27,900 nt of DNA, from positions 1-27,900 of the forward strand of contig DVOI01000053.1 in assembly GCA_018713665.1 (NCBI GenBank), read 5' to 3'. The stretch is from Ornithoclostridium faecigallinarum (GTDB lineage: Bacteria; Bacillota; Clostridia; Christensenellales; UBA3700). The notes under the pieces were generated by a model. It worked only from the letters and a program-made list of their open reading frames with translations, was not told the origin of the DNA and made no database searches. Shown here in pieces: positions 7,175 to 13,871 of the stretch (its first letter is position 1; the number at the start of each line of letters is the position of its first letter). Position numbers and translations under genes: made by a program.

Positions 7175-7203
7175 ATTATATCAAAGCAAGGAGAGCAATG
7201 CAA
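7175..7203 (-). promoter_or_regulatory. Promoter of the metF operon
   Basis: On the minus strand TTGCAT (7198-7203) and TATAAT (7175-7180) are spaced by 17 nt. The start site would be near 7168, leaving a leader of about 28 nt. That is too short for a SAM or cobalamin riboswitch ahead of metF. Confidence 0.75.
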
Positions 7204-7276
7204 GCGCGGTAAGCGCAAATCGGCAAAAGCGGCGGAAAGATACGATGACGCGCCCGCGCGGGCGGCGCCGCCCGGT

Positions 7277-8215
7277 CTATACGCGCAGGCGGAGATTGTC
7301 TCCGCTGAGCAGATACGCCTTGGCGTAACTCTTGTTGAGCATACGCGAGATCGTCCTCTCGCCGTAGCGCGCCATCAGCGCCTCGTGCGTGAGATTGGAC
7401 GTCACGATCGTCTTTTTGCCGCGCGAGATGCGCGAGTCGATGACGTTGTAGAGATATTCGCAAGTGACGTTGCGAAGCACGTTCTCCGTGCCTAGGTCGT
7501 CGATGACCAGCAGGTCGCTGTCGGTGACGGGCTCCATAATCGAAGCGCGCGCGGCGAGGGGAGAGGTGTGATATTTGAGCATCGCGTTGTTGAATTCGAA
7601 CGCGGTCATAAAACAGACGGATTTGCCGAGCGAAAGCAATTCGTTCGCCGCCGCATAGGCGAGCGAGGACTTGCCTATCCCCGGTTTGCCGCACAAAAAA
7701 ATCACCTTGACGCTTGTCGTGTCAAAGCCGGCGCAAAATTCCTTGAAACGAGTGTAGAGCAAGCCGAGCTCTTCCTTTTGAGAACAGTCGAGCGTGGCGG
7801 AACGGTCGTCCGCAAAGGTGAACGGGGGGATGTTGTGTGCGCCGCACTCGGCTTTGAGCATGTCGATGAATTGCGCCTTGACGCAGTCGCAAGGCTCGCC
7901 GTCCTTGTCAAAGCCAATGTCGCGGCACTTATCGCAGCGATAGTGAACGGACACGTCGGCGCCGAGCCGTTTGAGCGCGGCATCGTAGGCGGCTTGCGCT
8001 TTTTGGAGACCTGTTTCGAGTTTTGACGTGCTTTCGCCGCGAGCGCGAGCGGAGGCGAGGGCGATGTTAGCCTTTGCGAGAGCGCGCTCCGCCTCGGCAA
8101 AGCCCTTGTCCTCGCGTGCCTTTGCAAGGCGGCGCGCCGCGTCCGTCTGCTCCAAACGGCGAAGTTCGGTTTGACTTGCCCTCAATTGTGCCTTGATCTT
8201 GTCGCGTGCGTTCAT
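7277..8215 (-). CDS. dnaI: DnaI/DnaC-type helicase loader ATPase
   Basis: This 312-residue AAA+ protein loads the replicative helicase at the origin or at restarted forks. Residues 1-85 are a charged helical segment. A zinc cluster follows at C94, C97, C109 and C111 (CDKC...CDC). The ATPase has Walker A GKPGIGKS (176-183), Walker B LLVIDDLG (235-242), sensor TSNLT (272-276) and an arginine-finger region RYGERTISRML. It starts one base after the stop of the DnaB/DnaD-like gene (TGA-G-ATG), mirroring the dnaB-dnaI pair of Bacillus. A GGGG stretch upstream serves as ribosome binding site. The 3' GC-rich palindrome near 7255-7270 has no T-run, so termination is unclear. Confidence 0.9.
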   Translation of the reverse strand: MNARDKIKAQLRASQTELRRLEQTDAARRLAKAREDKGFAEAERALAKANIALASARARGESTSKLETGLQKAQAAYDAALKRLGADVSVHYRCDKCRDIGFDKDGEPCDCVKAQFIDMLKAECGAHNIPPFTFADDRSATLDCSQKEELGLLYTRFKEFCAGFDTTSVKVIFLCGKPGIGKSSLAYAAANELLSLGKSVCFMTAFEFNNAMLKYHTSPLAARASIMEPVTDSDLLVIDDLGTENVLRNVTCEYLYNVIDSRISRGKKTIVTSNLTHEALMARYGERTISRMLNKSYAKAYLLSGDNLRLRV

Positions 8216-8216
8216 C

Positions 8217-9659
8217 TCAAACCCCCCAATCGTCCGTAGCGCGGATGTCGCCGAAGAAAGACGCCAGCTCTTCGCCCGTGTACTTGTGCTCCATAGCTTC
8301 GGCGCGCTTTGGCTCTTTCGCGCCTTGTCCCATCGCCGCGCGGCTTGCGACGTCGTCCGCGCCGAACGCCTTCGCGTCGCGGCAGTCGGTCAAAATTTTG
8401 GAGATCGCGCCGAACGCCATCGGCCTGCCGGCAACGGCACGCGCCGCCGCAAGGATTGCGGCATGGTCGAACCCCCAACCCAGCCAAAGTTCGTAGGCGT
8501 CGCGGTCGGACGCGGTCACGGAACGCGAGCTGCCCGTCGCCTCGATGACCGACTTGATTGCCTTGTCTCTCTCGACCAGCGCGGTCAGATATTCGTCAAT
8601 CGCCGCCACGCTCAAACAGCCGTGCTTGTAGAAGCGCGCGACCGCTGCGTTCATGCCGTTCAACATGCGTATGCCGTTGGAAAAACAATATTCGGCAATC
8701 AATTTGAGCGCGTCGCCGTCAAAGCCCTGCGCTTGCCAAGTCCCTATGTAGTGCGAAATCACCGTGTCCAAGTTCTCGTACCTGACGCCGATGATCCGCG
8801 TCACGTCCTTCGCGAGTTCGTACAGCTCCTGCTTGCGCGCGCCGTAGTCGCGTATGCTCTCCGCGTCGAGACGGTTGGAGGTGAAAAGCTCGTCGAGAAG
8901 GGCGTCGAGCCGCTCCATGCCACCGCGCTTTTTGCACAACTTCGCCGCCGCGAGAATCGCCTCGTCCGAAAAACCCCAGCTCGACGTCCACTTGACGTAA
9001 AGCTGCTTGTCGTCGAGATCGATCGCCGACTTCTTGCCAAGCTCCTTCGCGACCTTGCGCAAACTCTCCGTCGACGCGTCCTCGAGCGCGATATGCCTCT
9101 CGGCGTCCTCGATTGTCCTTATCCCCAATGCGTACCACGCGCGCGCGACCGTCAACACATAGTTGGTGCGAATGCCGTCGCCCTTGAGACGTACGCAATA
9201 GGCGGCAATCAAAAGCAACACCTCTTGCGGCAGTCGCGTGTCGTCCAAAAATTCGTAATATTTGAGGAACTCGCTCTCCAAAAGCATGCGGCCGTCGAAA
9301 ATGCGCTGCAATTGCGTGTTGAAATCGGCAAACTTCGCCGGCTTGTACATCTTCACGCTCTGCCCGGGACGATTGAAACTCACCTCGAGCGGAGACGTGT
9401 TGACAATCGTCACCAACCCCTGATCGCGCCAATATTCGAACGCCGCGGTCACCTGCGCCGCCGTCAGACCCAGCGCGTCGCTCATCCGCTCCAACGTGTT
9501 GTCGCAAAGCGGCGCGCCGGCGCGGCAAAGCCACAGTCCATACAAATAGACCTTGAGGGCGTCGCCGTCGGCGTCGGGTAGATATTCGCGAATAAAGCGG
9601 TTGTCGACGAGAGTGCACCCGTCGTCCGCCGCGTCACGCGTCAATTTGCATAATGCCAT
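8217..9659 (-). CDS. DnaB/DnaD-like primosomal replication protein
   Basis: This 480-residue protein begins with a winged-helix-like part (about 1-110: GLWLCRAG, DALGLTAAQVTAAFEYWRDQ). Repeated DnaD/DnaB_2-type helical units follow. One is at about 140-205 (YYEFLDDTRLPQEV, then ARAWYALGI). More are recognisable from the I-x3-Y and W-x-x-x-G patterns, such as VISHYIGTWQAQGF and YELWLGWGF. DnaB and DnaD of Bacillota remodel origin DNA and recruit the helicase loader; B. subtilis DnaB has a similar length. The neighbouring dnaI gene supports that role. The start at 9659 has GGAG eight bases upstream and a promoter at 9723-9751. Confidence 0.82.
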   Translation of the reverse strand: MALCKLTRDAADDGCTLVDNRFIREYLPDADGDALKVYLYGLWLCRAGAPLCDNTLERMSDALGLTAAQVTAAFEYWRDQGLVTIVNTSPLEVSFNRPGQSVKMYKPAKFADFNTQLQRIFDGRMLLESEFLKYYEFLDDTRLPQEVLLLIAAYCVRLKGDGIRTNYVLTVARAWYALGIRTIEDAERHIALEDASTESLRKVAKELGKKSAIDLDDKQLYVKWTSSWGFSDEAILAAAKLCKKRGGMERLDALLDELFTSNRLDAESIRDYGARKQELYELAKDVTRIIGVRYENLDTVISHYIGTWQAQGFDGDALKLIAEYCFSNGIRMLNGMNAAVARFYKHGCLSVAAIDEYLTALVERDKAIKSVIEATGSSRSVTASDRDAYELWLGWGFDHAAILAAARAVAGRPMAFGAISKILTDCRDAKAFGADDVASRAAMGQGAKEPKRAEAMEHKYTGEELASFFGDIRATDDWGV

Positions 9660-9676
9660 ATTTTCGCTCCGCAGAG

Positions 9677-9705
9677 TTGAAAATTGCCGCCGTTTGCCTT
9701 ATAAT
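9677..9705 (+). promoter_or_regulatory. Promoter for the small lipoprotein gene
   Basis: TTGAAA (9677-9682) and TATAAT (9700-9705) are spaced by 17 nt, and transcription would start near 9712. It faces the minus-strand promoter at 9723-9751, with the two -10 boxes only 17 bp apart. Confidence 0.75.
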
Positions 9706-9722
9706 GGAAATGCGGTAAAATA

Positions 9723-9751
9723 ATAATAGCACAATCGCCGCCGCTTTGCAA
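9723..9751 (-). promoter_or_regulatory. Promoter for the primosome gene pair
   Basis: On the minus strand TTGCAA (9746-9751) and TATTAT (9723-9728) are spaced by 17 nt, giving a start near 9716. The RNA polymerase footprint would overlap that of the opposing promoter at 9677-9705. Confidence 0.65.
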
Positions 9752-9778
9752 CCGCGCGGCGAAAATCAAAGGTGAATT

Positions 9779-10222
9779 ATGAAAACAAAAAAATATATCG
9801 TAGTCGCAATCATCGCCGTCCTCGTCGTCGCGGCGGCGGTCGCCCTCACCGGCTGCGCGTCCATGCAGGGCGCATGGGCGCAAATCGGCATCAACGCAGA
9901 CAAAATCACTTCCGTCACACTCGTCCGCTCGAGCGGCGTCGCAAGCGTGCTCAAACCCCTCGAAGGGCAGGAAATGACCGACTTCATCGCCGCGTTCGAC
10001 GCAATCGAGGTCGACGCGTCCGACGACGGCTTCCCCGACAACGACTTCGAATATGCAATCCGCGTCACCGTCGACGGCAAGGATGGCTATTGCGAATATC
10101 GCATCGGCGCGCAGGTCATCGCGGGTGACGGCTTCACCGGCGTCAAACACGCGTATTGCTACCTCTCGGACGAGCAATACGAAGCGCTTATCGACAAAAT
10201 CACGCAACTGTTTTTCTTCTGA
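9779..10222 (+). CDS. Small lipoprotein of unknown function
   Basis: This 147-residue exported lipoprotein has lysines at 2-5, a hydrophobic segment at about 7-22 and a lipobox LTGC with Cys26. The mature domain (about 40-147) looks like a small alpha/beta fold: ITSVTLVRSS, then EMTDFIAAFDAIEV, and later beta strands around YAIRVTVDGKDGYCEYRI. Such domains occur in many clostridial lipoproteins of unknown role. AAAGGTGA lies just upstream of the ATG. The stop codon abuts the left arm of an inverted-repeat element (10223-10434). Confidence 0.75.
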   Translation: MKTKKYIVVAIIAVLVVAAAVALTGCASMQGAWAQIGINADKITSVTLVRSSGVASVLKPLEGQEMTDFIAAFDAIEVDASDDGFPDNDFEYAIRVTVDGKDGYCEYRIGAQVIAGDGFTGVKHAYCYLSDEQYEALIDKITQLFFF

Positions 10223-10434
10223 CCGCGCAAGCGGGCAGGTGAGCAAGGTTTTGAGCGGACCTTTTGCGCGCATACGTCGTCTTGCCCCTTGCTAAGCCAT
10301 AAAGGATTGAGCTGCGGGGACGCGATTCGTCTGCGCGCAAAATTCCTCGCTCAAAACTGCTACGCACCGACAAACAAACCGACGGAAAACATCCGCCGGT
10401 TTTTTGTCGGCTTGCTCACCTGTCCGTTGCGCGG
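10223..10434. repeat. Inverted-repeat element with 25-bp arms
   Basis: The left arm 10223-10247 (starts CCGCGCAAGCGG, ends GGTGAGCAAG) and right arm 10411-10434 (starts CTTGCTCACC, ends GCGCGG) are near-perfect inverted copies. A second inner pair is TTTTGAGCG (about 10249-10257) with CGCTCAAAA (about 10349-10357). The element begins directly after the lipoprotein stop and contains a terminator at 10377-10406. It encodes no recognisable protein, and it looks like a MITE-type or structured repeat. Confidence 0.7.
10377..10406 (+). terminator. Rho-independent terminator
   Basis: AACCGACGGA pairs with TCCGCCGGTT (one mismatch, loop AAACA) and is followed by six T. It would end the lipoprotein transcript about 155 nt past its stop codon. 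Confidence 0.8.
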
Positions 10435-10540
10435 TCTATTTTTAGGCTTGATACGTTGACGGAAAGGCAAGGAGCAATGTGATTGCCGGCTTGTCCACAT
10501 ACGCGCGGCGCGGTCGAAGTTACAGCAACAGACAAGAAAT

Positions 10541-10640
10541 AAGCGAGCGTGGAACAGAAAATGCCGCAATTGAAGGGATATTTTTGGGTTACCGGGAATC
10601 CGCATTAAAGCCAAAGTCGAACTTTCTTTAAGCGGATAAA
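10541..10640 (+). repeat. Degenerate structured repeat, copy 4
   Basis: Positions 10541-10567 match 256-282 of copy 2 with one mismatch. A diverged ATATTTTTGGGTTACC segment follows, then a private hairpin, ATCCGC (about 10598) with GCGGAT (about 10632). The right outer arm is missing, so this looks like a decayed or truncated copy lying directly before copy 5. Confidence 0.55.
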
Positions 10641-10652
10641 ATAGCGACCACC

Positions 10653-10868
10653 GTCGCGCGGAACCGCGTTTACGCGCGACTTGATAAAGCGCCTTGCCGA
10701 AACCGCGCTTTTGGCAAGGTGCACTTTGCACGACCGCGAGCGGTGAGCGAGCGCTTGTCGTGTCGGAGGGGGAGTATTGAGGGGGAACCATTTTGCCGCT
10801 TGTATGAAAAAGGCGCGCCATTCGGCGAGCCTTTGATTCAAGCGACAAGCAAAATGGTGCCCCCTCAA
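10653..10868 (+). repeat. Structured repeat element, copy 5 (four hairpins)
   Basis: Hairpin 0 pairs 10653-10660 with 10673-10680. Hairpin 1 pairs 10689-10702 with 10709-10722, 14 bp including two G-U pairs on the plus strand. Hairpin 2 pairs 10728-10734 (GCACGAC) with 10757-10763 (GTCGTGT). Hairpin 3 pairs 10777-10796 with 10849-10868, with a single A-G mismatch at the same place as copy 1. A private inner stem uses AAAGGC/GCCTTT. The right arm carries the stop codon of the convergent gene at 10865-11116. Confidence 0.78.
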
Positions 10869-11116
10869 AATTGCTCTAGCACCAACTTGTCATGCCCCAG
10901 CGACTCGACAAAGTCGTCCGGCTTGAATTTGACGTTCTTGAAATCGAGAAATCGGCGATAGTGCAAAGGCAGCAATATCGGCGTCGAACAATCCAGCGTT
11001 TTGCAGATGTCGTCCACCCATTTGACAAAGTTGTCAAAGCTCGCCGGCGACCTGTCTTCGTAGACGGTGTCGGCGTAAATCTTGTCGCCGTCCATCACTT
11101 TTGCCCAAATTTTCAT
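10865..11116 (-). CDS. Hypothetical protein, 83 aa
   Basis: This soluble 83-residue protein starts MKIWAKVMDG. It has a mixed charge pattern, one predicted helical stretch (ASFDNFVKWVDDICKTL) and a C-terminal VKFKPDDFVESLGHDKL. I do not recognise a family, although such short proteins with an opening beta strand recur in Clostridia. The start at 11116 is preferred over an in-frame ATG at 11137, which would lie inside the promoter. No Shine-Dalgarno precedes it, and the promoter geometry predicts a leaderless mRNA. The stop codon TGA lies in the arm of repeat copy 5. Confidence 0.65.
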   Translation of the reverse strand: MKIWAKVMDGDKIYADTVYEDRSPASFDNFVKWVDDICKTLDCSTPILLPLHYRRFLDFKNVKFKPDDFVESLGHDKLVLEQF

Positions 11117-11122
11117 ACAAGT

Positions 11123-11151
11123 ATTGTACTTAAACATGCAAAATTTGTCAA
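11123..11151 (-). promoter_or_regulatory. Promoter placed for a leaderless transcript
   Basis: On the minus strand TTGACA (11146-11151) and TACAAT (11123-11128) are 17 nt apart. Only six bases separate the -10 box from the ATG at 11116, so the expected start site coincides with the start codon. Confidence 0.8.
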
Positions 11152-11171
11152 CAAAAACGGCGGCGTAAACA

Positions 11172-11189
11172 CGGTCAAAGCATTGACAA
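11172..11189. promoter_or_regulatory. Candidate Rex operator upstream of rex
   Basis: CGGTCAA, four bases, TTGACAA gives the 7-4-7 geometry of Rex sites (consensus of the TTGTTAA-N4-TTAACAA kind). It matches 6 of 7 positions on the right and 4 of 7 on the left. It covers the -35 box of the rex promoter, which suggests autoregulation by the NADH/NAD+ ratio. Confidence 0.45.
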
Positions 11190-11211
11190 ACACCTATTTA
11201 TTTTATAAAAT
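11183..11211 (+). promoter_or_regulatory. Promoter of rex-greA-lysS
   Basis: TTGACA (11183-11188) and TAAAAT (11206-11211) are spaced by 17 nt. A TATAAT follows at 11211-11216 but would need a 22-nt spacer. The leader is about 30 nt and ends in a GGAGGA ribosome binding site. Confidence 0.65.
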
Positions 11212-11245
11212 ATAATACATCCATAACCCTATACGGAGGAAAAAT

Positions 11246-11872
11246 ATGGGCAACAAGGTGATCTCGGAGGCAGTCATCAAACGTCTGCCGCGATACTACC
11301 GCTATCTCGAACACCTCGAACAAGAGGGCGTGAGCAAGGTCTCGTCGGGGACGCTCGCGTCTTTGCTCGGCGTCACCGCGTCGCAGGTGCGGCAGGACTT
11401 TTGCAACTTCGGCGGCTTCGGTCAGCACGGCTACGGCTACGACGTCGGCTATCTCAAACGCAAACTCGCCGAGATCCTCGGTCTTGACAGACAATACGAC
11501 ATGATCATCGTCGGCGCCGGCAACATCGGCAGAGCGCTCGCAGGATATAAGAACTTCGCCGCGGAGGGCTTCAAGGTCAGGGCGCTGTTCGACATCGAGG
11601 TCAAAGACCCCTTCGTCGGTGACGTCCCCGTCTACAAGATCGACAAGCTCGCCGAGTACGTCAAGGAGCACGGCTGCGACATCGCCGTCATCGCCACACA
11701 AAAGAACGTCGCGTCCGACGTCGCGAGCCAATTGGTCGCGCTGGGAGTCAAGAGCCTTTGGAACTTCGCCCCCATCGACCTCGAGGTCCCCAAAGACGTC
11801 GCCGTCGAAAACATCGCGATGAGCGAAAGCCTCTATGTGCTCAGCTATCGCATGAAAAATCAAGAAAAATAA
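11246..11872 (+). CDS. rex: Redox-sensing transcriptional repressor Rex
   Basis: This 208-residue repressor senses the NADH/NAD+ ratio and controls fermentation and respiration genes. Residues 1-80 are the winged-helix DNA-binding domain (KRLPRYYRYLEHL, then SGTLASLLGVTASQVRQDF and the GGFGQHGYGY turn). Residues about 85-200 are the Rossmann domain with GAGNIG at 90-95. The C-terminal domain-swapped helix (SESLYVLSYRMKN) is present. The length is typical. GGAGGA precedes the ATG. A possible Rex operator lies in its own promoter. It heads a rex-greA-lysS run on the plus strand. Confidence 0.96.
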   Translation: MGNKVISEAVIKRLPRYYRYLEHLEQEGVSKVSSGTLASLLGVTASQVRQDFCNFGGFGQHGYGYDVGYLKRKLAEILGLDRQYDMIIVGAGNIGRALAGYKNFAAEGFKVRALFDIEVKDPFVGDVPVYKIDKLAEYVKEHGCDIAVIATQKNVASDVASQLVALGVKSLWNFAPIDLEVPKDVAVENIAMSESLYVLSYRMKNQEK

Positions 11873-11908
11873 GCAAAAGCTACCGACCGCAAGGTCATCG
11901 GAGGATAT

Positions 11909-12370
11909 ATGGCTAAGGATTTCGTTTTGACCCAAGAGGGCTACGACAAACTCAAAGAGCAACTCGACTATCTCAAAAACGTCAGAAGAAAAGAGGCGTC
12001 CGAAAGGATCAAGTACGCCCGTGAACTCGGCGACCTGTCCGAGAACGCCGAATACGATTCCGCAAAGGAAGAGCAGGGCATCATCGAGGCGGATATCAAA
12101 CGCATCGAGGACGAGCTCGAGCGCGCCGTCATCATCGAGGACGCCAAGACGTCCAACAAGGTCACCCTCGGCTGCACCGTCAAGATCAAGGACGAGTTCG
12201 GGGAAGAGACCTTCCAGATCGTCGGCAACGCCGAAGCGAACATCATGCAAAACAAGATCAGCAACACCAGCCCCCTCGCCGAGGCGATCCTCGGCAAGAA
12301 AAAGGGCGAAAAAGCCATCGTCTCGGCAGAGGAGCCGTACGAGGTCACCATCGTCGACATCAGCAAGTAA
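11909..12370 (+). CDS. greA: Transcription elongation factor GreA
   Basis: This 153-residue factor enters the secondary channel of RNA polymerase and stimulates cleavage of backtracked RNA. Residues 1-75 form the antiparallel coiled coil with the conserved tip ELGDLSENAEYDSAKEEQ carrying the acidic residues. Residues 80-153 are the FKBP-like C-terminal domain (VTLGCTVKIKDE, then SPLAEAILGKKKGE). GGAGGATAT precedes the ATG. A small GACC-GCAA-GGTC hairpin sits between rex and greA. Its TAA overlaps the lysS ATG by one base, so the two are coupled. Confidence 0.97.
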   Translation: MAKDFVLTQEGYDKLKEQLDYLKNVRRKEASERIKYARELGDLSENAEYDSAKEEQGIIEADIKRIEDELERAVIIEDAKTSNKVTLGCTVKIKDEFGEETFQIVGNAEANIMQNKISNTSPLAEAILGKKKGEKAIVSAEEPYEVTIVDISK

Positions 12371-13842
12371 TGGAAGAACAACAAAACTTAGGAGAACTCA
12401 TCAAGATCAGGCGCGAAAAACTCGCCAAACTCGTCGAAGAGGGCCGCAACCCCTTCGAGATCGTCCGCTATGACAAGGACGCCTACGCCCAAGTCATCAA
12501 GGACAAGTACGCCGACTTCGAGGACAAGACGGTCTCGCTCGCCGGCAGAATGATCTCCAAACGAGTGATGGGCAAGGCAAGTTTCGCGCACCTGCTCGAC
12601 TGTACCGGCACCATCCAGCTGTACGTCAGCCGCGACGACCTCGGCGAAGAGGCATACGCTGCGTTCAAAAAGACGGACATCGGCGACATCATCGGCGTAA
12701 AGGGCAAAGTCTTTACGACCAAGATGGGCGAGATCTCCGTCCATTGCACGTCGGTCGAATTGCTGTCCAAGTCGCTGCTGCCGCTGCCCGAGAAGTTCCA
12801 CGGACTCAAGGACGCAGACCTGCGTTACCGTCAACGCTACGTCGACCTCATCTCCAACCCCGAGGTCAAGCAGGTGTTCGTCGCGCGCAGCCGCATCATC
12901 ACCGCGATCAGGTCCTATCTCGACGGACAGGGCTTCGTCGAGGTCGAGACCCCGATCCTCAATACGATCGCCGGAGGTGCGTCCGCCCGCCCGTTCATCA
13001 CCCACCACAACACCCTCGACATCGATATGTATATGCGCATCGCGCCCGAACTCTATCTCAAGCGCCTCATCGTCGGCGGCTTCGAGAAGGTCTATGAGCT
13101 GGGCAGAATGTTCCGCAACGAGGGCATGGACACCAAACACAACCCCGAGTTCACGATGATCGAGATGTACCAGGCGTACACCGACTACCACGGCATGATG
13201 GACCTCGTCGAACACATCTTCGAACACGTCGCGATGACCGTCAAGGGCACGACTAAGATCACCTACCAAGGTCAGGAGATAGACCTCACGCCGCCGTGGC
13301 GCAGACTGTCGATGATCGACGCGGTCAAAGAGTATCTCGGCATCGACTTCGACAGCGAGGATATGCCCGCGCTCAAAGCCGCCGCAAAGGCGAAGGGCGT
13401 CGAGTTCGACGACGACGTCTCGTGGGGCAAATTGCTGTATGAGTGCTTCGATCAAAAGATAGAGGAACAACTCGTCCAGCCGACGTTCGTCTATGATTAT
13501 CCGGTCGAGGTGTCGCCGCTCGCCAAGCGCAAGCCGTCCGACAAGAGATTGACCGAACGCTTCGAGTTCTTCATCACCGCGCGCGAGATGGGCAACGCCT
13601 TCTCCGAGCTCAACGACCCTCTCGATCAGAAAGAGCGCTTCCTCGCGCAGGTCAAACAGCGCGAAAAGGGCGACGAAGAGGCGCAGATGATGGACGAAGA
13701 TTACATCAATGCGTTGATGTACGGTCTGCCCCCGACAGGCGGCCTCGGCATCGGCGTCGACCGTCTGGTCATGCTCATGACCGACCAGGCAAGCATCAGG
13801 GACGTGCTTCTGTTCCCGACAATGAAGCCGATAGGCAAATAA
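12370..13842 (+). CDS. lysS: Lysyl-tRNA synthetase, class II
   Basis: This 490-residue enzyme charges tRNA-Lys in the cytosol. The OB-fold anticodon-binding domain is at about 55-150. The class II catalytic core has motif 1 (VARSRIITAIRSYLDGQGF), motif 2 (FRNEGMDTKHNPEFT) and motif 3 (GLGIGVDRLVMLMTD). The length matches bacterial LysS. The start overlaps the greA stop (TAATG). greA-lysS adjacency is common in Bacillota. A terminator-like hairpin follows right after the stop (13849-13871). Confidence 0.97.
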   Translation: MEEQQNLGELIKIRREKLAKLVEEGRNPFEIVRYDKDAYAQVIKDKYADFEDKTVSLAGRMISKRVMGKASFAHLLDCTGTIQLYVSRDDLGEEAYAAFKKTDIGDIIGVKGKVFTTKMGEISVHCTSVELLSKSLLPLPEKFHGLKDADLRYRQRYVDLISNPEVKQVFVARSRIITAIRSYLDGQGFVEVETPILNTIAGGASARPFITHHNTLDIDMYMRIAPELYLKRLIVGGFEKVYELGRMFRNEGMDTKHNPEFTMIEMYQAYTDYHGMMDLVEHIFEHVAMTVKGTTKITYQGQEIDLTPPWRRLSMIDAVKEYLGIDFDSEDMPALKAAAKAKGVEFDDDVSWGKLLYECFDQKIEEQLVQPTFVYDYPVEVSPLAKRKPSDKRLTERFEFFITAREMGNAFSELNDPLDQKERFLAQVKQREKGDEEAQMMDEDYINALMYGLPPTGGLGIGVDRLVMLMTDQASIRDVLLFPTMKPIGK

Positions 13843-13848
13843 AAGGAG

Positions 13849-13871
13849 AGCAGTCGCAAGACTGCTTTTTT
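13849..13871 (+). terminator. Terminator-like hairpin between SD and ATG of the next gene
   Basis: AGCAGTC, loop GCAA, GACTGCT is followed by a run of six T (13866-13871) that directly touches the ATG at 13872. AAGGAG lies at 13843-13848, just upstream of the stem. It can serve as an intrinsic terminator for lysS. In read-through RNA it would bring the Shine-Dalgarno close to the start codon. Confidence 0.75.

Noticed and set aside
7255..7270. GC palindrome after dnaI as a terminator
   Set aside because: The stem is strong but no T-run follows on either strand.
8193..9581. Long plus-strand open frame opposite the primosome gene
   Set aside because: It is arginine-rich with no domain logic. 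The minus strand has DnaD-like repeats, a ribosome binding site and a promoter.
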